Below, one piece after another: positions 49,275-58,147 of a DNA stretch of 64,000 nucleotides. The translations under genes and the position numbers were made by a program. The first letter of the stretch is position 1; the number at the start of each line of letters is the position of its first letter. This DNA is from Pseudomonas triticicola (GTDB taxonomy: Bacteria; Pseudomonadota; Gammaproteobacteria; Pseudomonadales; Pseudomonadaceae), in assembly GCF_019145375.1 (NCBI RefSeq), contig NZ_JAHSTX010000002.1, positions 121,001 through 185,000 on the forward strand, read 5' to 3'. Under the pieces are notes generated by a model. That model was not told the origin of the DNA, did no database searches, and saw only the letters and a list, made by a program, of their open reading frames with translations.

Positions 49275-49868
49275 ATGTTGCTGATGATCGACAACTACGA
49301 CTCCTTTACCTACAACGTTGTGCAATACCTCGGCGAGCTGGGTGCCGAGGTCAAAGTGGTGCGCAACGACGAGCTGACCATCGCCGAAATCGAAGCGCTG
49401 AATCCCGAGCGCATCGTGGTTTCCCCCGGGCCATGCACGCCCACCGAGGCGGGCGTTTCCATCGACGCGATCAAGCACTTTGCCGGCAAGCTGCCGATCC
49501 TCGGCGTTTGCCTCGGCCACCAGTCCATCGGCCAGGCCTTCGGCGGTGATGTGGTGCGTGCCCGCCAGGTCATGCACGGTAAGACTAGCCCGGTATTCCA
49601 CGAGGACAAGGGCGTGTTCGCCGGCCTCAATCATCCGCTCACTGTTACCCGCTATCACTCGCTGATCGTCAAGCATGACAGCCTGCCCGATTGCCTCGAG
49701 CTGACCGCGTGGACCCAGCACGATGACGGCTCGGTCGACGAGATCATGGGCCTGCGTCACAAGACCCTGAACATCGAGGGCGTACAGTTCCACCCCGAGT
49801 CGATCCTCACCGAGCAGGGTCATGAACTGTTTGCCAATTTCCTCAAACAAACCGGCGGCACGCGCTAA
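49275..49868 (+). CDS. trpG: Anthranilate synthase component II TrpG
   Basis: 197 residues from ATG 49275 ([20 protein letters not shown]). The class I glutamine amidotransferase triad is visible: Cys in [16 protein letters not shown] (about 79) and His and Glu in [13 protein letters not shown] (about 170). It supplies ammonia to TrpE. It is the first gene of the trpGDC operon. The frame upstream to 49164 runs through the leader and is not conserved. Confidence 0.97.
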   Translation: MLLMIDNYDSFTYNVVQYLGELGAEVKVVRNDELTIAEIEALNPERIVVSPGPCTPTEAGVSIDAIKHFAGKLPILGVCLGHQSIGQAFGGDVVRARQVMHGKTSPVFHEDKGVFAGLNHPLTVTRYHSLIVKHDSLPDCLELTAWTQHDDGSVDEIMGLRHKTLNIEGVQFHPESILTEQGHELFANFLKQTGGTR

Positions 49869-49877
49869 GGACTTCCC

Positions 49878-50927
49878 ATGAATATCAAGACAGCCCTCAG
49901 CCGTATCGTCGAACACCTCGACCTCAGCACCGATGAGATGCGCGATGTGATGCGCGAGATCATGACCGGCCAGTGCACCGAAGCGCAGATCGGCGCGTTC
50001 ATGATGGCCATGCGCATGAAGAGCGAGAGCATCGACGAAATCGTCGGCGCGGTGTCGGTGATGCGTGAGCTGGCCGATCAGGTCGAGCTGAAAACCCTCG
50101 ACGGCGTGGTCGATGTGGTCGGCACCGGCGGTGACGGTGCGAATATCTTCAACGTCTCGACCGCATCTTCCTTTGTTGTCGCAGCGGCCGGTTGCACCGT
50201 GGCCAAGCACGGCAACCGCGCGGTGTCCGGCAAGAGCGGCAGCGCCGATCTGCTGGAAGCTGCCGGCATCTACCTGAACCTGACTCCGGTCCAAGTCGCG
50301 CGCTGCATCGACAACGTCGGCATCGGTTTCATGTTCGCCCAGACCCATCACAAAGCGATGAAGTACGCCGCCGGCCCGCGCCGCGAACTCGGCCTGCGCA
50401 CGCTGTTCAACATGCTTGGCCCGCTTACGAATCCGGCCGGTGTGAAACATCAGGTCGTCGGCGTGTTCACCCAGACGCTGTGCCGGCCATTGGCCGAAGT
50501 CTTGCAGCGACTGGGCAGCAAACACGTGCTGGTCGTGCACTCGAAGGACGGCCTGGATGAGTTCAGCCTCGCCGCGCCGACCTTTGTCGCTGAATTGAAA
50601 AACAACGAAATCACTGAGTATTGGGTCGAACCGGAAGACCTCGGCATGAAGAGTCAGAGCCTGCACGGCCTGTCCGTCGAAGGTCCGGAAGCGTCGCTGG
50701 CGCTGATCCGCGATGCCCTCGGCAAGCGCAAAACCGAAAACGGTCAGAAAGCTGCCGAGATGATTGTGCTCAATGCCGGTGCGGCGCTGTACGCCGCCGA
50801 CCTTGCAAGCAGTCTGAAACAGGGTGTGGAGCTGGCGCACGACGCGCTGCACACCGGCCTCGCTCGGGAAAAGCTCGAGGAGCTGGGTGCCTTTACCGCG
50901 GTATTCAAAGTGGAGAATGAAGGATGA
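49878..50927 (+). CDS. trpD: Anthranilate phosphoribosyltransferase TrpD
   Basis: 349 residues. The PRPP-binding [18 protein letters not shown] (about 82) and anthranilate-site [20 protein letters not shown] are present. It makes phosphoribosylanthranilate. It starts 9 bases after trpG and overlaps trpC by 4 bases. Confidence 0.97.
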   Translation: MNIKTALSRIVEHLDLSTDEMRDVMREIMTGQCTEAQIGAFMMAMRMKSESIDEIVGAVSVMRELADQVELKTLDGVVDVVGTGGDGANIFNVSTASSFVVAAAGCTVAKHGNRAVSGKSGSADLLEAAGIYLNLTPVQVARCIDNVGIGFMFAQTHHKAMKYAAGPRRELGLRTLFNMLGPLTNPAGVKHQVVGVFTQTLCRPLAEVLQRLGSKHVLVVHSKDGLDEFSLAAPTFVAELKNNEITEYWVEPEDLGMKSQSLHGLSVEGPEASLALIRDALGKRKTENGQKAAEMIVLNAGAALYAADLASSLKQGVELAHDALHTGLAREKLEELGAFTAVFKVENEG

Positions 50928-51760
50928 GTGTACCGACGGTTCTGGAAAACATTCTGGCGCGCAAGGTTGAGGAAGTCGCCGAGCGCAGCGCTCGGGTCAG
51001 CCTGAGCGAGCTGGAAAGTCTGGCCAAGGCGGCCGATGCACCCCGTGGTTTCGCCCAGGCATTGCTGGCGCAAGCGAAGAAGAAACAACCGGCCGTGATT
51101 GCCGAAATCAAGAAGGCTTCGCCAAGCAAAGGCGTGATCCGCGAAGACTTCGTACCGGCGGACATCGCCAAGAGCTACGAGAAGGGCGGGGCGACCTGTC
51201 TGTCGGTGCTGACCGACATCGATTACTTCCAGGGTGCCGATGCCTATCTGCAACAGGCGCGCGCCGCCTGCAAATTGCCGGTGATCCGCAAGGACTTCAT
51301 GATCGATCCGTACCAGATCGTTGAAGCCCGCGCGCTGGGCGCCGATTGCGTGCTGTTGATCGTCTCCGCACTGGACGACGTGAAGATGGCCGAGCTGGCC
51401 GCCGTAGCCAGAGGCGTCGGTCTCGACGTCCTGGTGGAAGTGCACGACGGTGACGAACTGGAGCGCGCGTTGAAAACCCTCGACACGCCGCTGGTCGGGG
51501 TCAACAACCGCAACCTGCACACCTTTGACGTCAGCCTGGAAACTACTCTCGACCTGTTGCCGCGTATCCCGCGCGATCGCCTGGTGATCACCGAGAGCGG
51601 CATTCTCAATCGGGCCGACGTTGAGCTGATGGAAATCAGCGACGTGTATTCGTTCCTGGTCGGCGAAGCGTTCATGCGCGCGGAAAATCCGGGGATTGAA
51701 TTGCAGCGCCTGTTTTTCCCGGAGCGTGGTGTGCCGATCAGTGGTTCGTCCCTCGACTGA
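50924..51760 (+). CDS. trpC: Indole-3-glycerol phosphate synthase TrpC
   Basis: 278 residues forming a TIM barrel. Catalytic blocks are [20 protein letters not shown] (about 48), [34 protein letters not shown] and VITESGI. It is the monofunctional form without a TrpF domain, as is usual in Pseudomonas. It is the last gene of trpGDC. Confidence 0.97.
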   Translation: MSVPTVLENILARKVEEVAERSARVSLSELESLAKAADAPRGFAQALLAQAKKKQPAVIAEIKKASPSKGVIREDFVPADIAKSYEKGGATCLSVLTDIDYFQGADAYLQQARAACKLPVIRKDFMIDPYQIVEARALGADCVLLIVSALDDVKMAELAAVARGVGLDVLVEVHDGDELERALKTLDTPLVGVNNRNLHTFDVSLETTLDLLPRIPRDRLVITESGILNRADVELMEISDVYSFLVGEAFMRAENPGIELQRLFFPERGVPISGSSLD

Positions 51761-51773
51761 CCGAGTCGACCTC

Positions 51774-51843
51774 ATTCGCGAGCAGGCTTGCTCCCACATT
51801 TGGAATGCATTTCCCCCTGTGGGAGCGAGCCTGCTCGCGAAGG
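51774..51843. repeat. REP doublet (REPIN)
   Basis: An inverted pair of the GGGAGCGAGCCTGCTCGCGA element, one copy with a single change (AGGCTTGCTCCC). It lies just after trpC and before the lipoate-ligase-like gene. Confidence 0.85.
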
Positions 51844-51887
51844 GGCCATCGAAACCGCTAGAGATTTCCATGTTGCCGGAGCCTGTT

Positions 51888-52589
51888 ATGTCGCTGCCAA
51901 CCCCCCTGACCATCGAATCCGGCCTGCAAGCCGAACAGGACTTGCTGGCCTCGGTCTGCGCTGGCGACGCCGAATTCGGCCTGCTGTTCTGGCAACCCAC
52001 CGACCGCGCGCTGGTCATGCCGCGCCGCCTCAACCGTCTCGCGCAATTCGACCACGCCTGCGAAGTCTCCGCTGCCGCTGGCTGGCCGGTGCTGTTGCGC
52101 GAGACCGGCGGCGAGCCCGTCCCGCAATCCGCTGCAACCATCAACATTGCCTTGGTGTATGCCCCGCCTCGCAGTGAAGGCGACCTGAACCGCATCGAAA
52201 CCGGCTATCGCCGCCTGTGCGATCCGATCTGTCAGTTGCTGGATGAGTTGGGTGGCACGTCGTCAGTCGGGGAAATCGACGGCGCATTCTGCGACGGCCG
52301 TTTCAACGTCAATCTCGACGGTCGCAAGATGGTCGGCACCGCCCAGCGCTGGCGCCAGAGCCAGGGCGGCCAGCGTCCGGTGGGGCTGGTGCACGGTGCA
52401 ATGCTGATGGATGACGAGCGTGAAGCGATGGTCGCCGCGGTCAATCGCTTCAATGAAACCTGCGGCCTGGAGCAGCGGGTGAGGGCGCAAAGCCACATCG
52501 CCCTGCATGAGAAATTCAACGCGCCACAGGCGCTGGCGCGTCTCGATGAATTGTTTCGTTTGATGCTGGCGCAGATCTACAGCGCCTGA
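51888..52589 (+). CDS. Lipoate-protein ligase A family protein
   Basis: 233 residues from ATG 51888, which has GGAG seven bases upstream; another ATG lies at 51870. The sequence has BPL/LplA/LipB-fold features: LLFWQPTDRALVMPRRLNRL near the N-terminus and NVNLDGRKMVGTAQRWRQ (about 140), where the Lys corresponds to the conserved lipoyl-AMP-binding lysine. It may transfer lipoate or octanoate, but the acceptor is unknown and Pseudomonas has a separate LipB. It lies between trpC and vfr; in P. aeruginosa trpC and vfr are adjacent, so this gene is an addition relative to that genome. Confidence 0.75.
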   Translation: MSLPTPLTIESGLQAEQDLLASVCAGDAEFGLLFWQPTDRALVMPRRLNRLAQFDHACEVSAAAGWPVLLRETGGEPVPQSAATINIALVYAPPRSEGDLNRIETGYRRLCDPICQLLDELGGTSSVGEIDGAFCDGRFNVNLDGRKMVGTAQRWRQSQGGQRPVGLVHGAMLMDDEREAMVAAVNRFNETCGLEQRVRAQSHIALHEKFNAPQALARLDELFRLMLAQIYSA

Positions 52590-52598
52590 TGTACGGGC

Positions 52599-53243
52599 TT
52601 AGCGCGTACCGAAGACCACCATGGTCTTGCCCTTCACGTCGACCAGATTGCGTTCTTCCAGATCCTTGAGCACGCGGCCGACCATCTCCCGTGAACAACC
52701 GACAATCCGACCGATTTCCTGACGGGTGACTTTGATCTGCATGCCGTCCGGGTGGGTCATGGCGTCCGGCTGTTTGCACAGCTCCAGCAGGCAGCGGGCG
52801 ACGCGGCCGGTGACGTCGAAAAACGCCAGGTCGCCGACTTTGCGCGTGGTGTTGCGCAGGCGTTGTGCGATTTGTCCGCTGAGCGCGTAAAGAATGTCTG
52901 GATCCTGCTGCGATAACTCGCGGAACTTGGCGTAACTGATTTCCGCGGTTTCGCATTCGACCTTGGCCCGCACCCAGGCGCTGCGTTCCTGCTCCTGACC
53001 TGCCTGCTCGAACAGACCCAATTCGCCGAAGAAATCCCCGGCGTTGAGGTAGGCGATGATCATCTCGCGGCCATCGTCATCTTCGATGAGGATGGTGACC
53101 GAGCCTTTGATGATGAAAAACAGCGTGTCCGAGCGATCCCCGGCGCAGATGATATTGCTCTTGGCCGCATGACGCCGGCGCTGGCAATGCATCAACAGCT
53201 TGTCGATGTTTTTGATTTTGGGTGTGGGGGTAATAGCAACCAT
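52599..53243 (-). CDS. vfr: cAMP-binding global regulator Vfr (Crp family)
   Basis: 214 residues from ATG 53243, the length of P. aeruginosa Vfr. A cyclic-nucleotide-binding domain (about 10-125: [12 protein letters not shown] and [20 protein letters not shown]) is followed by a C-terminal Crp-type HTH ([20 protein letters not shown], about 170). Vfr with cAMP controls many genes for surface behaviour and secretion in P. aeruginosa; in P. fluorescens the targets differ. The upstream in-frame extension to 53267 is short and not conserved. Convergent with the lipoate-ligase-like gene; divergent from the OsmC gene. Confidence 0.94.
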   Translation of the reverse strand: MVAITPTPKIKNIDKLLMHCQRRRHAAKSNIICAGDRSDTLFFIIKGSVTILIEDDDGREMIIAYLNAGDFFGELGLFEQAGQEQERSAWVRAKVECETAEISYAKFRELSQQDPDILYALSGQIAQRLRNTTRKVGDLAFFDVTGRVARCLLELCKQPDAMTHPDGMQIKVTRQEIGRIVGCSREMVGRVLKDLEERNLVDVKGKTMVVFGTR

Positions 53244-53319
53244 GGTTGTATCCCGAAAAGACTGCACGGTGATGTTTGAGTTGTTATGAGGCGCTGAAGG
53301 CGGTCGCTACAGGGCTGAC

Positions 53320-53412
53320 GAATTGGCGCCAGCGAATTGGCGCCAGCTTACCAGACACTTCGTCGTAAATTCGAGAAATTACCTACAGCCAGAAAGCATC
53401 CGTCCTAGGACG
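53320..53412. repeat. Tandem 14-bp repeat and palindrome in the vfr/OsmC region
   Basis: GAATTGGCGCCAGC occurs twice head-to-tail (53320-53347); each copy holds the palindrome TGGCGCCA. Downstream is a perfect 12-bp palindrome CGTCCTAGGACG (53401-53412). The elements lie in the 235-base divergent gap and could be regulator-binding sites. Confidence 0.55.
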
Positions 53413-53478
53413 TCGTTCCTGTCGGGACAAAGCGCTGTGCTAAGCTGGCGACCCTTTTTTTACAGTGGAGTCTGGGCG

Positions 53479-53901
53479 ATGAAGGCACGCATCCAATGGG
53501 CTGGCGAAGCCATGTTCCTCGGCGAATCCGGCAGCGGTCATGTCGTGGTGATGGACGGCCCGCCAGATGCCGGTGGCCGTAACCTCGGGGTTCGCCCGAT
53601 GGAAATGCTCTTGCTGGGTGTCGGCGGTTGCAGCAACTTCGACGTGGTCAGCATCCTGAAGAAGTCGCGCCAGGCCGTTGAAAGCTGCGAAGCCTTTCTC
53701 GACGCCGAGCGTGCGACTGAAGATCCGAAGGTGTTTACCAAGATCCACATGCACTTCGTGGTCAAGGGCCGGGGCCTGAAAGAAGCTCAGGTCAAGCGCG
53801 CCATCGAACTGTCGGCCGAGAAATATTGCTCGGCGTCGATCATGCTCGGCGCGGCTGGCGTGGCAATCACCCACGATTATGAAATCGTTGAACTCGGCTG
53901 A
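53479..53901 (+). CDS. OsmC/Ohr family protein
   Basis: 140 residues from ATG 53479 (MKARIQWAGEAMFLGESGSG). The two redox cysteines of the family are seen in LLGVGGCSNFDVVSILKK (about 60) and AEKYCSASIMLG (about 120). It resembles the YhfA-like subgroup of OsmC rather than the Ohr peroxidases. A thiol-dependent role in oxidative defence is inferred from the family. It is divergent from vfr and upstream of speD. Confidence 0.88.
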   Translation: MKARIQWAGEAMFLGESGSGHVVVMDGPPDAGGRNLGVRPMEMLLLGVGGCSNFDVVSILKKSRQAVESCEAFLDAERATEDPKVFTKIHMHFVVKGRGLKEAQVKRAIELSAEKYCSASIMLGAAGVAITHDYEIVELG

Positions 53902-54138
53902 ACCGACATTCAACTATCATAAAAGCAGTGCAGACTCTGGCGATCCCCCGCTGACGTCTGCATAATGCGCCACTTTTTTCAGGGCAGTGATCGGTCAGCC
54001 GACAGGTCATCCGCCTGAACAGATAACCAAAATCGCCATCGCGAAGAGGTGTTAACCGTCCTACGCAGGTGCGTTGTTCGCACTTGACGGGCATGCTTGA
54101 TCACGCGGCCGCGCCGCATACATAGAGAGTTTTTAACG

Positions 54139-54933
54139 GTGAAAAGCAAACTCAAGCTCCACGGGTTCAATAACCTGACAAAGACCTTGAGCTTCAACAT
54201 CTATGACATCTGCTACGCGGAAACCCCGCAAGACCAGCAGGCTTACGTTGAGTACATCAATCAAGAGTACAACGCGAAACGCCTGACGCAGATTCTCACA
54301 GAAGTTGTCGAGATCATTGGTGCCAACATCCTGAACATCGCCAGTCAGGACTATGAACCCCAGGGCGCCAGCGTCACGATTCTGATTTCGGAAGAGCCGG
54401 TGACCCCGACTGACAGCCAGATCGAAGAATCGCCGGGCCCGTTGCCCGAAATCATTCTGGCCCACCTCGACAAGAGCCACATCACGGTGCACACCTATCC
54501 GGAAATCCATCCGGACGACGGTATTGCGACCTTCCGTGTGGATATCGACGTGTCGACCTGTGGTGTCATTTCACCGCTCAAAGCGCTCAACTTCCTCATT
54601 CACCAGTTCGATTCGGACATCGTGACCGTGGATTACCGTGTGCGCGGCTTCACCCGTGACGTTGAAGGCAACAAGCACTTCATCGACCACGAGATCAACT
54701 CGATCCAGAACTACCTCTCCGAAGACACCCGCGACGCGTACCAGATGACCGACGTGAACGTGTACCAGGAAAACCTGTTCCACACCAAAATGCTGCTGAA
54801 GAACTTCGAACTGGATAACTACCTGTTCGGCGACGCCACCAGCAACCTCTCGCCCGAGCAGCGTGCCCAGGTGACCGACCGTGTGAAACACGAAATGCTG
54901 GAAATCTTCTACGCGCGCAACATGCCGACCTAA
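54139..54933 (+). CDS. speD: S-adenosylmethionine decarboxylase SpeD
   Basis: 264 residues from the GTG at 54139 ([20 protein letters not shown] follows). The self-cleavage site is Ser in [20 protein letters not shown] (about 115), which yields the pyruvoyl cofactor. It is the E. coli-type proenzyme and supplies the aminopropyl donor for spermidine synthesis. A clear terminator follows. The 237-base upstream region contains no gene that I can support. Confidence 0.96.
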   Translation: MKSKLKLHGFNNLTKTLSFNIYDICYAETPQDQQAYVEYINQEYNAKRLTQILTEVVEIIGANILNIASQDYEPQGASVTILISEEPVTPTDSQIEESPGPLPEIILAHLDKSHITVHTYPEIHPDDGIATFRVDIDVSTCGVISPLKALNFLIHQFDSDIVTVDYRVRGFTRDVEGNKHFIDHEINSIQNYLSEDTRDAYQMTDVNVYQENLFHTKMLLKNFELDNYLFGDATSNLSPEQRAQVTDRVKHEMLEIFYARNMPT

Positions 54934-54945
54934 GATTCCCGGAAA

Positions 54946-54975
54946 CAAAAAAGGCGACCTCCTGGTCGCCTTTTT
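54946..54975 (+). terminator. speD terminator
   Basis: AGGCGACC (54952-54959) pairs with GGTCGCCT (54964-54971) around loop TCCT, flanked by A-run and T-run. It lies 13 bases after the speD stop. Confidence 0.9.
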
Positions 54976-54993
54976 CATGCCGCACACAAAACC

Positions 54994-55020
54994 TCTGTGG
55001 GAGCGAGCCTGCTCGCGAAG
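54994..55020 (+). repeat. Single REP element
   Basis: One copy of TGTGGGAGCGAGCCTGCTCGCGAAG between the speD terminator and the end of coq7, without an inverted partner nearby. Confidence 0.8.
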
Positions 55021-55044
55021 AGGTCATCAGCACCGACACAGATC

Positions 55045-55692
55045 TCAGATCCGATAAGTACTCTTGGTCATCACCTTCGCCAACAAACTCATGCCGAACT
55101 TCACTGGCGCCGGAAAACGAAACCCGCCCGCATCCAACGCGCTTTCCGCATGGTGTTCTTCATCGATGCGCATCTGCTCGAGAATCGCCCGGGACTTCTC
55201 GTCCTCTGCCGGCAATTGCTCCAGATGTTCGTTCAAGTGCTTGCAGACCTGATGCTCGGTCGCCGCAACGAAACCAAGGCTGACTTTGTCGCTGATCAGT
55301 CCGGCCACCGCGCCGATGCCGAACGACATGCCGTAAAACAGTGGATTCAGCACGCTGGTGTGGCTACCCAGCTGATGGATGCGCTGCTCGCACCAGACCA
55401 GATGATCGATCTCTTCTTCAGCCGCGTGCTCCATGGCTTCGCGCACCTGCGGCAACTTGGCGGTCAGTGCCTGGCCCTGATACAGCGCCTGTGCGCAGAC
55501 TTCGCCGGTATGGTTGATGCGCATCAGACCGGCGACATGGCGGGTGTCTTCATCGCTCAGTGGCGTATCCGGCTGCAGAATCGCTGGCGACGGGCGGTAG
55601 GGCTGGCCACTGGAGGGCAACAGAGTGCGCATCGCGGCATCGGCTTGCAGCAGCAGACGGTCTATGGGCGAGTAGTGACGTTGGGTAGTCAT
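55045..55692 (-). CDS. coq7: Demethoxyubiquinone hydroxylase Coq7
   Basis: 215-residue di-iron carboxylate protein. Iron ligands are in [18 protein letters not shown] (about 60), [20 protein letters not shown] (about 92), [17 protein letters not shown] (about 145) and [15 protein letters not shown] (about 180). It hydroxylates 2-polyprenyl-3-methyl-6-methoxy-1,4-benzoquinone in ubiquinone synthesis. It is convergent with speD. Confidence 0.95.
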   Translation of the reverse strand: MTTQRHYSPIDRLLLQADAAMRTLLPSSGQPYRPSPAILQPDTPLSDEDTRHVAGLMRINHTGEVCAQALYQGQALTAKLPQVREAMEHAAEEEIDHLVWCEQRIHQLGSHTSVLNPLFYGMSFGIGAVAGLISDKVSLGFVAATEHQVCKHLNEHLEQLPAEDEKSRAILEQMRIDEEHHAESALDAGGFRFPAPVKFGMSLLAKVMTKSTYRI

Positions 55693-55783
55693 GCTGACCT
55701 CCGGGAAGAATCTCGGCGGTCAGTTTAACCGAATCGGCCGGCGAGGGTTTGCGCTGGGTCACTTGCTGGGCGGTCAGGCTTTT

Positions 55784-55874
55784 TTGTGGGAGCGAGCCTG
55801 CTCGCGAAAGCGGATTATCGGCTACTGAAGTGTTGAATGTAACGGCGCCTTCGCGAGCAGGCTCGCTCCCACAG
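55784..55874. repeat. REP doublet (REPIN)
   Basis: Two perfect inverted copies of GGGAGCGAGCCTGCTCGCGA about 45 bases apart, between the HIT gene stop and coq7. Confidence 0.87.
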
Positions 55875-55888
55875 TTGGTTGTCGCCAA

Positions 55889-56227
55889 TCAGCCCGGCGG
55901 CCAGTTCATCTGGCGCTGCCCCAGCACGTGCATATGGATGTGATAGACAGTCTGCCCGCCAAGTTCATTGCAGTTCATCACCACGCGGAAGCCTTCTTCG
56001 CAGCCCAGCTCCAGTGCCAGACGCTGCGCGGTGAACAGAATGTGCCCGGCCAGCGCCTTGTCGTCTTCGGTCAGGTCGTTGAGCGTGCGCACCGGTTTTT
56101 TCGGGATCACCAGAAAGTGCACCGGAGCCTGTGGGGCGATGTCGTGGAAGGCCAGAACCTGGTCGTCCTCGTAAATGATCCTGGCCGGGATTTCCCGGTT
56201 GATGATCTTGGTGAACAGAGTATCCAC
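55889..56227 (-). CDS. HIT family nucleotide-binding protein (HinT-like)
   Basis: 112 residues. The histidine triad is GGQTVYHIHMHVLGQRQMNW (about 92-110), and the N-terminus (LFTKIINREIPARIIYEDDQ) is typical of bacterial HinT. HinT proteins hydrolyse nucleoside phosphoramidates such as AMP-lysine. It follows the SDR gene by 56 bases in the same direction. Confidence 0.93.
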   Translation of the reverse strand: MDTLFTKIINREIPARIIYEDDQVLAFHDIAPQAPVHFLVIPKKPVRTLNDLTEDDKALAGHILFTAQRLALELGCEEGFRVVMNCNELGGQTVYHIHMHVLGQRQMNWPPG

Positions 56228-56283
56228 TGCTGTTTCTCCGTTGAGTTGGGCTGAATCGAGTGTACCGCTTCGAAGTCGTGTTC

Positions 56284-57072
56284 CTAGCGGGGGCAGTAAG
56301 CTTTGTTGATCATGCCGACGATAGTGCGATTGAGCCAGCGCGAACCCAGTCGCGGCAGGAACGCCAGCCAGCGGTTGCGTCGTCCCGGAATGATAATGGC
56401 GCGGTTTTTATCCAGTGCACGTACGGCATGCAGTGCGACCTCTTCCGGACTCATCAGCGAGTGGCTGCTTTCGATCTTTTCGCTACTCATCTGTGCGGTA
56501 CGGAAGAACGGTGTGCGCGTCGGGCCAGGGCACAGCACGGAGACTTTCACGCCGCTTTGTTTGAGCTCCACGCGCAGGGCTTCGGAAAAATGCAGCACAT
56601 AGGCTTTGCTGGCGTAGTAGGTGCTCATCCATGGGCCGGGGCTGTATGCAGCCACCGACGCGACATTGAGGATCTGCCCGCCACCCAGCAGTGCCATGCT
56701 GTTACCCAGCGCATGGCAGAGGCGGGTGAGGGCGAGGATATTGACCTCGATGAGGTCCTGCTCGGTCATCCAGTCTTGCGCGAGAAACGGCCCGCAGGTG
56801 CCGATGCCGGCACAATTGACCAGCAGATCGATCTGCCGGTCGCCTTCTTCCAGCTCCAGCAAAAAGCCCGACAGGCGCAACGGTTCGCCGAGGTCGCAGG
56901 CGCGAAACAATACTTCGACATCGAAACGCTGGGTCAGCTCGATGGCGATACTTTCCAGCTGATCACGCTGTCGTGCCACCAGAATCAGGCTGCGGCCGCG
57001 CCGGGCCAGCGCTTCGGCCATGGCCAGGCCGATGCCGCTGGAAGCGCCGGTGATCAGAGCGTAACGGGTCAT
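56284..57072 (-). CDS. Short-chain dehydrogenase/reductase (SDR)
   Basis: 262 residues from ATG 57072, which has GGAG seven bases upstream. The cofactor motif GASSGIGLAMAEALARRG (about 8), NxAG-like NCAGIGTCGPF, and the catalytic Ser and YxxxK in ASVAAYSPGPWMSTYYASKA are present. It belongs to the DltE/YqjQ-like classical SDR group. The substrate is not predictable. It corresponds in position to PA0658. Confidence 0.88.
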   Translation of the reverse strand: MTRYALITGASSGIGLAMAEALARRGRSLILVARQRDQLESIAIELTQRFDVEVLFRACDLGEPLRLSGFLLELEEGDRQIDLLVNCAGIGTCGPFLAQDWMTEQDLIEVNILALTRLCHALGNSMALLGGGQILNVASVAAYSPGPWMSTYYASKAYVLHFSEALRVELKQSGVKVSVLCPGPTRTPFFRTAQMSSEKIESSHSLMSPEEVALHAVRALDKNRAIIIPGRRNRWLAFLPRLGSRWLNRTIVGMINKAYCPR

Positions 57073-57133
57073 GCAGTTCTCCATCGCAACAGCTCCGCAC
57101 CGGCGACGCGGTTGTCGCGGCAGGGAGCGCTGT

Positions 57134-58081
57134 TCATTCTTGCGCAGAGTCTACAGGGGCCTGCGCCGGTTCGGCTGCCTCGTCGGAGGAAATCGCTGGC
57201 GGCTCGACAACCTCAACTTCGTCGGTGGTCACCGAGCCGCTGTCATAGCTGCTCTCCAGATTGCTTTCATATTCTTCCTGCACAGCCGAGAAGCCGCCAA
57301 GCAGGCCGCCGGCAAAAATCAGTGCGAAGAATACGATCCACAACGAGCACAGCACTTTGACCGCCGTGCTGTTCGGTGGCGGCGGCGGGCCATAGCGGTT
57401 GGCGCCGGCATTGCCGGGTACGACCATGATCACCAGCGGGAAAAAACTGCCCACGAAGGGCACCAGATTCAACAGCCACAGCCAGCCCGACCAGCCGATA
57501 TCGTGCAGGCGCTGAACGCTGAACAGAATGCTGACGATCATGAAGCCGAGGAACAGGAAGACCGCAAGAATGCCGCCGAGGATCAGGCCGGTAGTCGAGT
57601 CGCCGCTGACCAAGCCCAACGCAATCAAGGCGAATACGCCGACGATGGGCAGGGTCACCAGGCTCAAGACCATGGTCCAGGCCAGAAAGCGCAGGCGACC
57701 GATCCGGCCTTCGACGCTGAATGGCTTGAGCGTGGCGAACGGCGGCAGAGCTTCACCGACATTGGCGCGGGGTGGGGCGTAAGGCGAGTCGGGTTCCGCC
57801 ACCGCTGCAGGGTTATCGTGGACATCCGCCAGATTCAGCTCGATGGCTGTTTCCGCTTCGATCCGCGCATCGATCCCGGTTTTGTTCAACGCCTGCAGAT
57901 ACGTCTGCGCATCGCTGTGAGACAAATCACGTTTGAGAGCGACGGTGCGGCCATTGAACAGGCGCTCGATGGCGGCCACATCGCTTCTGAACAGATCCGC
58001 CAGATTCAGTTTGGCGGTGGTGAGGTCGACGCCGGGCTGTAGCGCGCCGTCGAAGACGATCTTGTAACGGGTGTCGCTCAT
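57134..58081 (-). CDS. DUF805 membrane protein with an extra N-terminal module
   Basis: About 315 residues from ATG 58081; an upstream ATG at 58108 is also possible. The N-terminal 85 residues form a soluble alpha/beta-like module (YKIVFDGALQPGVDLTTAKL, then LFNGRTVALKRDLSHSDA). After a linker, four hydrophobic segments (about 145-275) make the DUF805 domain, including SVEGRIGRLRFLAWTMVLSL and HDIGWSGWLWLLNLVPFVG. The acidic C-terminal tail is rich in Glu, Ser and Pro. The function is unknown. It lies between the SDR gene and the nitronate-monooxygenase-like gene, in the same direction. Confidence 0.85.
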   Translation of the reverse strand: MSDTRYKIVFDGALQPGVDLTTAKLNLADLFRSDVAAIERLFNGRTVALKRDLSHSDAQTYLQALNKTGIDARIEAETAIELNLADVHDNPAAVAEPDSPYAPPRANVGEALPPFATLKPFSVEGRIGRLRFLAWTMVLSLVTLPIVGVFALIALGLVSGDSTTGLILGGILAVFLFLGFMIVSILFSVQRLHDIGWSGWLWLLNLVPFVGSFFPLVIMVVPGNAGANRYGPPPPPNSTAVKVLCSLWIVFFALIFAGGLLGGFSAVQEEYESNLESSYDSGSVTTDEVEVVEPPAISSDEAAEPAQAPVDSAQE

Positions 58082-58147
58082 GGCCGAGGCATCCTTGTCG
58101 CGATTCATTTGGCAGCCAGTCTGATCAGGACTGGCCAGATATGTTTT

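Noticed and set aside
53902..54138. Possible small gene or regulatory RNA upstream of speD
   Set aside because: Short frames lack ribosome sites, and only a weak GCAGAC/GTCTGC dyad was seen.
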